Notes: generated by a model from the sequence alone, not told the origin. DNA of 64,000 bases from Anaerolineae bacterium (GCA_027494055.1 JAOSJO010000028.1:62001-126000); one strand, 5' to 3'; shown: positions 1-9,799, counted from the stretch's first letter. Numbers and translations: made by a program.

Positions 1-168
1 TTCGTCGGTAATCGTGTCGCCGCACGCGACGGCGCTGTAACTCACGACTTCACCCTGAACCGGCGCGGGCGACGTGGCGGTTGGCGCGGCCGGCGACGAA
101 TCGCAGCCGGCAGCGAGAACTGCGACGACAAGCGCCAGGGTCAGGGCGCGCACATTCCAGACTCGCAT
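1..168 (-). CDS. Lipoprotein, N-terminal part (runs off the window)
   Basis: The reading frame starts at an ATG at 168-166 and is still open at the window edge after 56 codons. The first residues are a basic start, a hydrophobic stretch and then a lipobox, LAAGC, with the cysteine at residue 22, so the product is very likely a lipoprotein held at the outer face of the membrane. The mature part begins with a Ser/Pro/Ala/Thr-rich linker, as is common in Chloroflexota surface proteins. A good ribosome binding site (GGGAGAG) lies about 9 bases upstream of the ATG. The gene is divergent from the polysaccharide deacetylase. The functional domain lies outside the window, so no role can be given. Confidence 0.7.
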   Translation of the reverse strand, partial: MRVWNVRALTLALVVAVLAAGCDSSPAAPTATSPAPVQGEVVSYSAVACGDTITDE

Positions 169-341
169 CGTGATATTCTCTCCCTTGTGATCCCAAATCA
201 GGCGCACAGAACAGGGGAATGTTTATCATAAACTTAATCATAATCCAAATGGTCCGATTATGCGTGAAAATTTTCGTAAGAACGCGCGTCGCGCGCCCAC
301 GCCCGTCGCCCCCCGTTTTGACAGCGCCCAGGCAGCGTGCT

Positions 342-1351
342 ATGCTCCCCGCCATGCGCCGGAAACAGCCCAGAATTACCATCTCGGTGACTCTTATGGC
401 GGGGCTGCTCGCGCTTGCGGCCCTGCTGGCCTCGACCGCCCTGGCCGCCGTGCAGATCGCGCGGGCGGCAGCGGCAGCCAGCCCGACCGCGACGCCGCCC
501 CACAAGCCCAGCCTCACCCCACAGGCGACCGCCACGCTCCCCCAACTTCTGGCGCCAACCCTGCGCCCGACCGCGACACCTGTCGCGCCCACGAGTCGCC
601 GACGCCGACGCCCACCGAGACGCCCGGCCCGACGCCGGACCGCACCGCGCGCAATGTGCGCGTGCCGATCCTGATGTACCACTACGTCAGCACGCCGCCT
701 GAGGGCAGCGACAACTACCGCGTGGGCCTGTCGGTGACGCCGGACCAGTTCCGCGAGCAGATGCGCTACCTGGAGGCGAACGGGTACCACGCCGTCACCC
801 TCGACGACGTGATCTACGCGCTCGCGCAGGGGCGCGCCCTGCCGCCGAAGCCGGTCGTCCTCACCTTCGACGACGGCTACCGCGACGCCTATGAGAACGC
901 CTTCCCGATCCTGCAGGAATTCGGCCTGATCGGGACGTTCTTCGTCGTCACCGGGTGGATCGACGAGCAGAACCCGGATTACCTCTCGTGGGCGCAGGCG
1001 CGCGAGATGGTCGAAGCCGGGATGCGCATCGAGCCGCACTCGAAGTCGCACCCAGACCTGCGCGACAAGCCCCACGATTACATCGTCTACGAGGTGGTCG
1101 GAGCCATCGAGAGCATCGAGGCGCACACCGGTTACCGCCCGCGCTTCTTCTGCTACCCCGCCGGCGCGTTCGACGACAACCTGGTTGCGGCGCTGCCGGA
1201 GTTCGGCCTGTGGGGCGCGGTGACCACACAGCAGGGCACACGCCACTACTCCGACCAGCCCTACCTGATGAAGCGCGTGCGCATCAGCAGCGACACGACC
1301 CTGGCGCAGTTCGCGTCGTTCCTCGAATGGGGCAGCGAAGGCGACGAGTGA
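342..1351 (+). CDS. Polysaccharide deacetylase (NodB-type), secreted or anchored; one frameshift
   Basis: This is a carbohydrate esterase 4 family protein, a metal-dependent N- or O-deacetylase of cell-wall or exopolysaccharides acting outside the cytoplasm. The NodB domain shows the metal/catalytic motif TFDDGY (around 860-880), the histidine motif HSKSH (around 1040) and RFFCYPAG (around 1140). The N-terminus lies in another frame: a start at 342 or 354 gives a basic signal or anchor segment with a long Ala/Leu helix, followed by a Pro/Thr-rich linker. The two frames join near 600, inside a repetitive Pro-Thr-Pro coding tract, so one base is probably missing or extra there. The corrected product is about 335 residues. 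The substrate is not shown by the neighbours. Confidence 0.8.
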
Positions 1352-1461
1352 CTGCAAGTTGTGTGGATCGTGGCAATTCGCTCTTTCTCCGATCCAACTA
1401 TTTTATGATATACTGTTGCTATATTGCCTGAAACCTCATTCTTGTTAGTCGGAGGTATGAT

Positions 1462-2379
1462 ATGGCAACAATGCGAATCTACGATATTGCTTTATCAATT
1501 GGGAAGCATTACTCCTGAACAGATTGATCGGATCTGATGAAACCTTCATGATCCAGAAAGATGGTGGAATCCACAGGCTAACCTAAAAGCCACATTTGTC
1601 TACCTAGGAACGCACAGACGTAGCTATCGGTGGCTATTTCACTCATGAAGGAACCAAGGAGCTTTCAAATTGGAGCGAAGACAAGAGGCCGAGAGCTGAA
1701 CATCGTTCTGCATACAAAGCGTATATTTCATTCTATTCACTGACACTGGACAATTGGCTATTCAGTCAAGACACATTTTTGATTTCGTTGACCTGGGAAT
1801 AGAGACACGTAGCTCTTTGCAGAGAGTTCTTGCAGATGCCTTCAGATTGGCCGGAATTGGGGTGGGTGGAACTGGAGAGCTAGAGCTTGCATCAGTCAGC
1901 GGAACAAGAAGTCAAGAAGAACTCCTGGAGTTTTTTTCTCCGAGGAGCGAAGGGTGGTTGAGGTTAAGATACGCAATCTCCAAGGAAAAGAAGTTCCCAA
2001 TGATGTTAGGCTCTTCAATCCCCGCGAGGATTGGGAAGAGGTTGGTAGAGGCGCTATCGCTGACACGTTGAAACGAGGTTCAAAGCAGCCACCTTTGAAG
2101 GGACAAAGGATGCGGATTTGGGCCGAGCCCCATCCCCAGAGGAATGGCTGCCGCTGGTGACCTGGATGAAATCAAGGCTGTTGATAAGGAAAGACCAGAC
2201 AAAATCAGAATCAGACGTAAACAGAAACTGATGAAATACAGTTGATCTACCCGACAAGCCCGATAACCAATCCAAGCTCGAAAGGATTCTAGAGATTTGG
2301 GATAGTCTGGGGCGCGTAGAATCTGCTCAATATCGAAAAAGACAGCAACGACAAGATTTTGGCCCAATGTTTGACTAAC
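1462..2379 (+). pseudogene. Disrupted gene of unknown function in the AT-rich block
   Basis: The block is visibly AT-richer than all flanking genes and has no long open frame. When frames are joined by eye, one coherent charged protein of roughly 300 residues appears: a segment with the words LKATFVYLG and IGGYFTHEGTKEL (about 1590-1740), then DFVDLGIETRSSLQ (about 1780), then VEVKIRNLQGKEVPND (about 1960), then DLDEIKAVDKERPDK (about 2165), ending with QRQDFGPMFD and a stop near 2379. At least six frame changes are needed. A good ribosome binding site (GGAGGT, about 1451-1456) precedes the possible start. I do not recognise the family. Either this is a decaying foreign gene or the consensus is very poor here. 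Confidence 0.4.
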
Positions 2380-2392
2380 AGGAATAGCTGCG

Positions 2393-3240
2393 ATGGTAGA
2401 CCCAAATCGCACACAGAAATTGCAGCACCATTCTGGAAGTATTGAACTGTAAGGATTTTCTCTGTCACTCTGGATGAATTCAGGGATATTTATGTAAAGG
2501 GCAAAAGAGGACACCCCAATACCCATGTAGATATTGTTCTAAATGGCCTGAATGCCTATGCGAGTTCACAGAGTTGAACAACCATCGTCTGTTGATCTCA
2601 AAAAGCAGGGCGTTGGTCCAGATCCAAGCAAATCGATGCTAACGATCTTCCCTTCCTAACTGTCAACTACACACTCTACGGGCAAAAGAGCACCTCAGGT
2701 TTCGACGTTTGTACGTGACGACTCAATTGAACTGGTGGTTGTATGCTGGTATGTTCATTGCGGCTATCTTGATCTTCCTCCTTCTGGTTGGAAATGTGGA
2801 TCGAGAGACTTCCTCGTCACTGTCAACGAATTGGTAATCACAAGCGGCATTTATTCGTGAGCATATTCTTGCTTTTCTCAGTGACACAGAATGCCCATAT
2901 GCTAGACGATGAGCATTTGTTCAAAGATGGAAAGACCCACTTCCTAGAAATAGATCGACTGTTAGGAAATCTGGCAATTGTTGGATTTTTCTTGCGTTTG
3001 AAACAGAGGCTCATCGAGATTGACATATCTCTCTATGCAACCATCAGTGCCTTTCCCTTATTTGCCAAGCTTTTTCTTGCGTTCTTCAGCTCATTGGCCG
3101 TAGCTTTGTTGCTGGACTGCTTCAGATCGATATCCGGATACTACTTCCATCGAGTTGGTGTCGTCATTTTTCGCGATCGTTCGAAAAGAATTGCTTGATA
3201 GTCTAATGGAACAACCTCACACTAGACTGGAAAAGAAACC
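2393..3240 (+). pseudogene. Disrupted gene(s) with membrane segments, AT-rich block
   Basis: This continues the low-G+C block after the stop near 2379. Pieces in different frames read as one or two proteins: a soluble part with VTLDEFRDIYVKGKRGH (about 2465), VEQPSSVDLKKQGVGPD and LTVNYTLYGQKST (about 2660), then a clear transmembrane helix (NWWLYAGMFIAAILIFLLL, about 2730-2790). A 136-residue frame at 2788-3198 also has two hydrophobic stretches, and the last fragment ends SPNSANHM near 3270 in yet another frame. No family was recognised. The membrane helix following a soluble domain suggests a membrane-anchored accessory protein, but this is inference from broken sequence only. Confidence 0.3.
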
Positions 3241-3395
3241 TGATTCGTCTCCCAACTCAGCAAATCACATGTAGAATCCTGTCAAAGCACCCCCGCACCG
3301 CCTCTCTGATAGGTTTTGACAGCCACAAGCTGATAACATGGCCCGTGAGCCGGGCGCGCCTGGCTCGACACGCCCGGCTAGAGACGGTGGGTACG

Positions 3396-4685
3396 ATGAG
3401 CCAGACAACCTCCCGCATCCCGCGCTTTTATGACAGGCCGCTCCCGGAGCGGGTGGCCGTGGTCAGCCAGTGGGCCGGCCTGGAGCCGAACGACCACAGC
3501 ACGCTGCTCGGCATCACCGGGCTGACCGCACAGGACGCCGACCACATGATCGAAAACGTCATCGGCGTGCACGCGCTGCCGCTGGGGATCGCGACAAACT
3601 TCCTCGTCAACGGCGCCGACTACCTGGTGCCGATGGCGGTCGAAGAGCCGTCGGTGGTGGCCGGGTGCAGTTACGCCGCCCGGCTGGCGCGCGAGGGCGG
3701 CGGCTTCACCGCGCAGGCCGACGCGCCGGTCATGATCGGGCAGATTCAGGTGCTCGGCGTGGACGACGCCGAAGCGGCCGGCGAGGCCGTGCTGGCGATC
3801 AAGGACGCGCTGATGGCCGAGGCGAACAAGGTCGATCCCATGCTGCTGCAACTGGGCGGCGGCGCGCGCGATATCGAGGCGCGGCCCTGCCCGACACCCC
3901 CGCCGGGCCGATGCTGGTCGTGCACCTGCTCTTCGACGTGCGCGACGCGATGGGCGCAAACGCGGTCAACACCGCGTGCGAGGCGCTGGCCCCGCTGATC
4001 GAGAAAGCCACCGGCGGGCGCGTCAACCTGCGCATCCTCTCGAACCTGGCCGACCGCCGCACCGCCAGCGCGTCGTGCGCCGTGCCGACGGTCGCGCTCC
4101 AGACCGGGGACGTGCGCGGCGTGGACGTGGCGCGCGCCATCGTGGAGGCGTGGGCCTTCGCCGCCGCCGACCCCTACCGCGCGGCGACGCACAACAAGGG
4201 CATCATGAACGGCATGGACGCGGTGTGCATCGCCACCGCCAACGACTGGCGCGCGCTGGAGGCCGGCGCGCACGCCTACGCCGCCCGCGACGGGCGCTAC
4301 ACGTCGCTGACGCGCTGGTGGCAGGACGAGGCCGGCGACCTGCACGGCGAGATCAAACTGCCGGTGGCGGTGGGCATCGTCGGCGGGGCGACGCGCGTGC
4401 ACCCTACCGCGAAGGTCGCGCTCAAGATTCTGGGCGTCAAGACCGCCGCCGAACTCGCGCAGGTGATGGCCGCGGTCGGCCTGGCGCAGAACCTGGCCGC
4501 GATCCGCGCGCTGGCGACCGAGGGCATCCAGAAGGGGCCACATGCGCCTGCACGCCCGGCAGCTCGCCATCGCCGCCGGCGCGGCCGGCGACCAGATCGA
4601 GGCGGTGGTGGAGCGTATGGTGCGCGAGGGCGTGATCCGACTCGACCGCGCGGAGGCGATTGTCAAGGAGATGCGGGGCCGCTGA
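3396..4685 (+). CDS. mvaA: Hydroxymethylglutaryl-CoA reductase, class II (two frameshifts)
   Basis: This enzyme reduces HMG-CoA to mevalonate, the committed step of the mevalonate route to isoprenoids, or runs the reverse reaction in mevalonate catabolism. Visible class II features are the N-terminal catalytic glutamate motif ENVIGVHALPLG, the lysine/aspartate region THNKGIMNGMDAV, the cofactor motif DAMGANAVNT, and the C-terminal histidine motif GHMRLHAR. The corrected length of about 429 residues is usual for the class. A G is missing near 3893 (frame resumes as LPDTPAGPMLV) and a C is extra near 4537, just before GHM. I chose the ATG at 3396 because of the upstream GGTGG and the conserved start. 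The stop TGA overlaps an ATG, as in a coupled operon, but the gene that should follow is displaced by an insert. Confidence 0.9.
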
Positions 4686-4726
4686 TGCTTGTCTACGGCG
4701 CGCCGGTCAGGCAGACGTTGGAGACA
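4659..4726. repeat. Direct repeat copy A: hmgr/FAD-oxidoreductase junction
   Basis: These 68 bases contain the last HMG-CoA reductase codons, its TGATG stop/start overlap and the first codons of a truncated copy of the next gene. They match 5150-5217 at about 62 of 68 positions without gaps. After 4726 the similarity stops abruptly and AT-richer sequence begins. Confidence 0.85.
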
Positions 4727-4829
4727 CTCGCAATATTCTACGTTCCGTATAATGTGCGCTTTCCAAAACGTGCCCTAGTTTGGGTGACGCACACACACAA
4801 AAAAGTCTATTTGTTAGGAGCGCTGAGAA

Positions 4830-5123
4830 ATGATTCTCACACAACTTGAAGGCAGGGTTGCACCTGAGCAGTGGGACGCTCTGAAGCAAGCTTTTTCTGA
4901 AGGAACCCAACAACTGCCATCCGCAATTTATCAGACCTACCTCATACAAGATGAAGATGACAGCGAAGTCTGGCGGATCCTCACGATCTGGCACAGTCGC
5001 GAGGCCTTGCAGGCATATCGTGCCTCTGTGGAAACGCCTGGAGGGATATTGATGTTTCAGGCAGCCGGCGCCGAGCCGACCTTGTCCATCTATAATGTGA
5101 TTGACCACGCACGCACAGGTTGA
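4830..5123 (+). CDS. Small dimeric alpha/beta-barrel (ABM-like) protein inside the insert
   Basis: The 97-residue product resembles the antibiotic-biosynthesis-monooxygenase type of ferredoxin-like fold. It has a strand start (MILTQLEGRV), a helix, a central EVWRILTIWHSREAL segment typical of these proteins, and a closing strand after a GAEPTL turn. Such proteins act as small oxygenases, haem or quinol handling enzymes, or have no known reaction; none can be assigned here. A ribosome binding site (AGGAG, 4816-4820) sits 9 bases before the ATG and a good -10 box (TATAAT, 4748-4753) lies upstream, so the gene may have its own promoter. Base use is poorer in G+C than in both neighbours. It lies wholly between the two 68-bp repeats, so it arrived with the insert. 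Confidence 0.6.
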   Translation: MILTQLEGRVAPEQWDALKQAFSEGTQQLPSAIYQTYLIQDEDDSEVWRILTIWHSREALQAYRASVETPGGILMFQAAGAEPTLSIYNVIDHARTG

Positions 5124-5149
5124 GAAACGCCCAGGCGTGACGCGGCAGA

Positions 5150-5217
5150 ATTGTCAAGGAGATGCGGAGCCGCTGATGCTTGCCTACAGCGCACCGGTCA
5201 GGCAGACGCTTGAGACA
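5150..5217. repeat. Direct repeat copy B: original-looking gene junction
   Basis: This is the second copy of the 68-base junction, about 91 percent identical to 4659-4726. Here the ATG at 5176 leads into the full FAD-dependent oxidoreductase, while the bases upstream still carry the tail end of the HMG-CoA reductase sequence with no matching gene body. The copies flank a 423-base insert. Confidence 0.85.
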
Positions 5218-6471
5218 GACGTCCTCGTCGTGGGCGGCGGCTCTGCCGGCGCGGCAGCGGCGGTAGCCGCCGCCATGCAGGGCGTGTCGGTGACGCTGGT
5301 TGAGCGCTATGGCTTTCTGGGCGGCATCGGCACGCAGGCGCTCGACAGCTTTTGCGGCTTCTACACGCCCGGCGACGCGCCGGTAAAGGTCGTTGGCGGC
5401 ATCCCTGACCGCGTCGTGGAGGAACTGGAGCGGCGGGACCGGGTCCTGTACCGGACCAGCGCCTACGGCAACATCCGCGTCATCACGTACAACCCCGAAG
5501 CGCTTAAGGTCGTCTGGGGAGTCCCTGGCGCGGGAGGCGGGCGTGCGGGTTCTCTACCACACCCTCGTGGTGGACGCGATCCAGGACGGGGACCGGGTCG
5601 CTGGCGCAATCGCGGTGAACAAAGGCGGCTTTGTTGCGCTACGGGCCGGCGCGGTCATCGACGCCTCCGGCGACGCCGACGTGGCGGCAGCAGCCGGCGC
5701 GCCGTTCGAGAGCGCGGTGGATGGCCCGGCGCAGGCGCTCACGACCACGTTCCGGTTGCTCAACGTCGATGTCGCGCGCGCGCAGGAGGTGAGCGCGGAC
5801 CAACTGCACGCGCTCATGGCAGAGGCGATGCAGCACGGCGACCACGACCTGCCGCGCGCGGGCGGGAGCTTTAACCTGACGCCGCTGCCCGGCGTCGTGA
5901 CCGTGAACATGGCGCGCGTGAGCGGCGTGGACGCGACCGACCCGCTCCAGCTTGCGGAAGGCGGAGACCGAAGGGCGGCGGCAGGCGGTGGCGTACTGCC
6001 GCTTCCTCAAGGCGTGCGTGCCGGGCTTCGAAGCGGCGGCGCTCGCGAGCCTGAGCGTACAGACCGGCGTCCGGGAGAGCCGTCGCATTCTCGGCGCTTA
6101 CCGGCTGACGCGCGCGGATGTGCTTGCCGCCCGCCGGTTCGACGACGCCGTCGCCCGGTGCGGCTGGCCGATTGAGGACCACCGGGCTGGCGACGCCACC
6201 CACCTCGAACGCTTGGCCGAGGGCGATGCCTATGACATCCCATACCGGTGCCTCGTGCCGCAACAGGTCGAGGGCCTGCTGGTGGCCGGGCGCTGCTTCT
6301 CCGCCGACCACGCCGCGCACGCCTCGGCGCGCGTGATGGCGCAGTGCATGGCAATGGGACAGGGCGGCGGGCGTCGCGGCGGCGATGGCAACCCAGGCGG
6401 GCGTCACGCCGCGCGAAGCGCCGGTTGGCCCGCTTCAGGATCGACTCCGCGCGATGGGCGCGGTGATCTGA
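5176..6471 (+). CDS. FAD-dependent oxidoreductase (FAD_oxidored family; three frameshifts)
   Basis: The N-terminus is a Rossmann FAD-binding motif, DVLVVGGGSAGAAAAVAA (about residues 15-32), followed by the acidic ribose-binding end LVERYGFLGG. The middle contains a second nucleotide-binding strand ending AVIDASGDADVAAAAG, and the C-terminal part has the FAD motif GLLVAGRCFSADHAAHAS. This is the arrangement of the pfam FAD_oxidored group. Single extra G bases near 5516, 5958 and 6362 shift the frame; the corrected protein is about 431 residues and ends at 6471. The start ATG at 5176 overlapped the HMG-CoA reductase stop before the insertion. Its place in a mevalonate operon suggests a redox step on an isoprenoid or acyl compound, but the substrate is unknown. 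Confidence 0.75.
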
Positions 6472-6514
6472 GGTTAGCGCAACACTCCAAATACATAGGG
6501 AAAGAACAGAAGAG

Positions 6515-7602
6515 ATGGCGGACGCGAGATCAACCGAACAGACAAACCAACCCCTGCTGCGGCCCACGCACCCTGTGGGCATCGTCGGCTACGGCGCGTA
6601 TGTGCCACGCTTCCGGCTGCCGGGCAAGGAAATCGCGCGCGGTGGTCTGAGGGCGAGGGCGGCGCGCCGGTCAAAGAGAAGGCCGTCGCCGGGCCGGACG
6701 AGGACGTGATCACCATGTCCATCGAGGCGGCGCGCAACGCGCTCGCCCGCGCGCAGATCAACCCGCAGTGCATCCGCGCGGTGTGGGTCGGCAGCGAGAG
6801 CCACCCCTACGCCGTCAAGCCCAGCTCGACCCTGGTGGCGGAGGCCATCGGCGCGGTGCCGGGCGTCCAGGCGGCGGACTGGGAGTTCGCGTGCAAGGCC
6901 GGCACCGAGGCGATGCAGGCCGGCATCGGCTTCGTCGGCTCCGGGATGGGGCAGTACGCGCTCGCCATCGGCATGGACACGGCGCAGGGCCGCCCCGGCG
7001 ACGCGCTGGAGTACACGGCGGCCTCCGGCGGCGCGGCGATCCTGCTCGGCCCGGCGGCGGAGGCGCTGGCCGTCATCCAGGCGTCGTATTCCTACGTGAG
7101 CGACACGCCCGACTTCTGGCGTCGCCCGCAGCAGGCCTACCCCTCGCACGGCGACCGCTTCACCGGCGAGCCGGCGTACTTCAAGCACGTCGAGTCGGCG
7201 GCGCGCGCCATGATGGAAGGGATGGGCGCGACGGCGGCGGATTATCGCTACGTGGTGTTCCACCAGCCCAACGTCAAGTTCCCGCAGCGCGCGGCGAAGA
7301 CGCTCGGCTTCACGCCGGAGCAGTACGAGACTGGCCTGCTCGCCGGCGTGATTGGCAACACCTACGCGGGGTCGTCGATAATCGGCCTGACGGCCATCCT
7401 GGACGTGGCGCAGCCCGGCGACCGCATCTTGATGGTGTCCTACGGCTCTGGCGCGGGGTCGGACGCCTTCGACCTGCTGGCGACCGACCGGATCAGCGCG
7501 CGACAGCGCCGCGCTCCTACCACACGGGATTACATCGCGCGCCGCACCGAAATCGACTACGCGATGTACACGCGCTACCGGGGCAAGCTCAAAGTGAAAT
7601 GA
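6515..7602 (+). CDS. Hydroxymethylglutaryl-CoA synthase, archaeal type (one frameshift)
   Basis: The enzyme condenses acetyl-CoA with acetoacetyl-CoA to HMG-CoA. The protein opens with VGIVGYGAYVPRFRLP, the usual start of archaeal-type synthases. The nucleophilic cysteine lies in FACKAGTEAMQAG (about 6880), the histidine in VVFHQPNVKFPQRAAK (about 7255), and GNTYAGSS follows. One base is missing near 6637, so that IARVWSEGEG is broken; the rest reads cleanly to 7602. The corrected length is about 362 residues. In archaea this protein forms a channelling complex with an acetoacetyl-CoA thiolase and a DUF35 protein, and both partners follow directly here. The start at 6515 follows a weak purine-rich site. 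Confidence 0.9.
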
Positions 7603-7650
7603 CGCGCGCCGTTCGGTGGCGCGCCTGGCTGAAAGGACAGATCGGTAAAG

Positions 7651-8806
7651 ATGCGTGACGTAAGCATCATTGGACTTGGACAGACGCCGGTCGGCGAGCA
7701 CTACGACATCTCCCTGCGCGGGCTGGCGCTCCAGGCGATGCGCGCCGCGATGCAGGACGCCGGCCTCGAGCGCGTGGCGGCGCTCTTCGTGGGCAACGCG
7801 CTCGCCGGACAGCTTTCGCGCCAGGAGCACCTCGGCGCGCTGCTGGCCGACTACGCCGGGCTGCTCGGTATCGAGGCGGCGCGCGTGGACGCGGGCGAGG
7901 CCTCCGGCGGCGCGGCGCTGCGGCAGGCGTACATCGCGGTCGCTTCGGGCGGGGCCGACGTGGCGATGGCCGTCGGCGTGGAGAAGATGACCGACCAGAC
8001 CGCCGTCGACCGCCTCGACGCCGCCACCGGCCTGACCGACCGCGAGTTCGAAGGCGCGCAGGGCACAGCGCCGGCGGCGGTGGGCGGCCTGCTGATGCGG
8101 CGCTACATGCACGAATATGGCGTGGCGCTGGAGGCCTTCGAGGGCTTCAGCATCAACGCCCACGCCAACGGCGCGAGCAACCCCAACGCCATGTACCGCA
8201 GCCCGCTCAAGCCGGGGGCGTTCGCGCGCGCGCCGATGGTGGCCGACCCGGTGACGCTCTTCGACATGGCCCCGGACGCCGACGGCGCGGCGGCGCTGGT
8301 CCTCTGCCCGACCGAGATGGCGCGCGACCTCGTGCCGCAGCCGGTCCGGGTGGCCGGCTCGGCGCTGGCGACCGACGCGCTCCCGCTCCACGACCGGACC
8401 GACCCGCTCGCGCTCCGCGCGGTGGAGGCGGCAGTATCGCGAGCCTTGCGGCAGGCAGGCATCGGCATCGAGGACGTGGACGTCTTCGAGCTGCACGACG
8501 CCTTCACCGTGCTGACCGCACTGCAACTGGAGGCGATCGGCCTGGCGGCGCGGGGCGCGGGCTGGAAGCTCGCCGCCAGCGACGCGATTGGCCTGGCCGG
8601 CCGCGCGCCGCTCGCGACGTTCGGCGGCCTCAAAGCCGGGGAACCCGCTCGGCGCGACGGGCGTCTACCAGGCGGTCGAAGTGGCGCTCCAGTTGCGCGG
8701 CGAGGCGGGTCCCAACCAGGTGGCGGGGGCGGAGCGCGGGCTGGCGCTCAACCTGGGGAGCGCCGGGGCGACCGCAGCCGCCCACATCCTCGAAAAGGTA
8801 ACGTAA
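7651..8806 (+). CDS. Thiolase-family protein of the HMG-CoA synthase complex; catalytic residues altered
   Basis: By fold and position this is the acetoacetyl-CoA thiolase (SCP2/archaeal type) that feeds HMG-CoA synthase. It starts RDVSIIGLGQTPVGE, keeps the ELHDAFTVLTAL histidine motif (His at about residue 282) and the C-terminal GATGVYQAVE. However, the position of the nucleophilic cysteine reads VDAGEASGGAAL, with glutamate at residue 83 (codon 7897-7899), and the usual GHPxGATG reads GNPLGATG. Two bases seem to be missing near 8635, where LKARGNPLG should run on; the gene then ends at 8806. The corrected length is about 385 residues. Either the reaction uses another residue, or the protein has a structural role in the complex. 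Confidence 0.75.
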
Positions 8807-8964
8807 GGCAAGGGCTAGCACGAAAATCGACCTGTCTGATAGGAAATGGAGTCCGAAAGGGCTATCTGGCAGTTTTTGAGAGTCGTTCAGTGCCATACTT
8901 TGGGCAGGTCGTAAAAGCACCCGGTTATGGGCTTTACTGAAATTATCAAAATTGGAGGCATATC

Positions 8965-9477
8965 GTGGAAATCTCACAGCACTGGCGACTGAAGAAAGCG
9001 CGGTACAACCTGGTTGGCTCTGAGTGCGCGTGCGGGCACAAGTCCTTCCCGGCGCGCGAGGTCTGCCCGGTCTGCGGCGCGCACATGTCAGAGCCGGCGC
9101 GCGCCGAGACGCCCGCGCCCGCCATGGCTGTGGCGACAGTCGGCGTGCTCGACCGCGCCGCGCGGTAGCGTTGGGTAAACCGGCCCGGTGATGGAAGCGA
9201 CGAACTACCCCTTCAGCGGCCTGGGGGAGGTGTACTCGTACACCGTCGCAGCGCGCCCGCCGACTACGAGGACCAGGCGCCCTACGTGGTGGCGCTCGTG
9301 AAGCTGGACGAGGGGCCGCTGGTGACCGCGCAGCTCACCGACCTGGACGGCGCGCCGGAGATCGGGATGCGCGTCGAGATGGTCACGCGCAAGCTCCGCG
9401 CCGAGGGCGAAGAGGGCATGATCGTCTACGGCTATAAGTTTCGCCCGTGTCTCAGCAAGGCAGGCTGCGCCGGGTAG
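8965..9477 (+). CDS. DUF35 zinc-ribbon/OB-fold protein, HMG-CoA synthase partner (frameshifted)
   Basis: The protein begins with a helix and a rubredoxin-like zinc ribbon, CACGHKSFPAREVCPVCG, followed by an OB-fold part (FSGLGEVYSYTV, then VALVKLDEGPLVTAQL and VEMVTRKLRAEGEEG). In the archaeal thiolase/HMG-CoA synthase assembly the DUF35 protein bridges the two enzymes and offers a shared CoA-binding site; the order synthase, thiolase, DUF35 seen here matches that. The start is GTG at 8965, with GGAGG seven bases upstream. The frame changes twice between about 9100 and 9245. Two or more indels there make the central residues uncertain. The corrected length is about 170 residues, longer than most members. 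Confidence 0.8.
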
Positions 9478-9509
9478 GGCGCGGCGCGCCACAAGGACGG
9501 TCGCAATCG

Positions 9510-9533
9510 GGCGGGTGGATCCCCGCCTTTTTT
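9510..9533 (+). terminator. Rho-independent terminator of the mevalonate operon
   Basis: GGCGGG (9510-9515), a short loop, CCCGCC (9522-9527) and then six T bases form a classic terminator 33 bases after the DUF35 stop codon. Confidence 0.85.
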
Positions 9534-9600
9534 GTTGCTCCGCGCGCCTGAAGTAGCTCCTCACGATACCGTGGTCGATGAAGAACATCCAACCTGAGGC

Positions 9601-9628
9601 AGGACAGGGGGCTTAAGCCCCCTGTCCT
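9601..9628. repeat. Perfect 28-bp palindrome with central CTTAAG
   Basis: The arms AGGACAGGGGG and CCCCCTGTCCT flank CTTAAG with no mismatch. A near-identical copy lies at 44746-44773. It stands between the end of the mevalonate operon and the convergent minus-strand genes. Confidence 0.85.
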
Positions 9629-9799
9629 ATTCCACCCGGTTAGGCAGTTTGGCTCAGAATTGAGCGTTACAACCCACTTTCAGGCACTCCACGCTATCCT
9701 GTAGTCGTACCTCGCCTGACAGCGCCGACAAACAAAACGGGCGCGTCCGCCAATCGGCGCGACCCGCCCGGAGGCTGCCGCCTGATAGGGTTCCTGGCG

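Noticed and set aside
5101..5175. An earlier start for the FAD oxidoreductase at 5101
   Set aside because: The ATG at 5176 is conserved in the duplicated junction, and residues before it do not match a Rossmann start.
6589..8526. A 645-codon minus-strand frame
   Set aside because: It runs antisense through both the HMG-CoA synthase and thiolase genes and is low in sequence complexity; no start signal.
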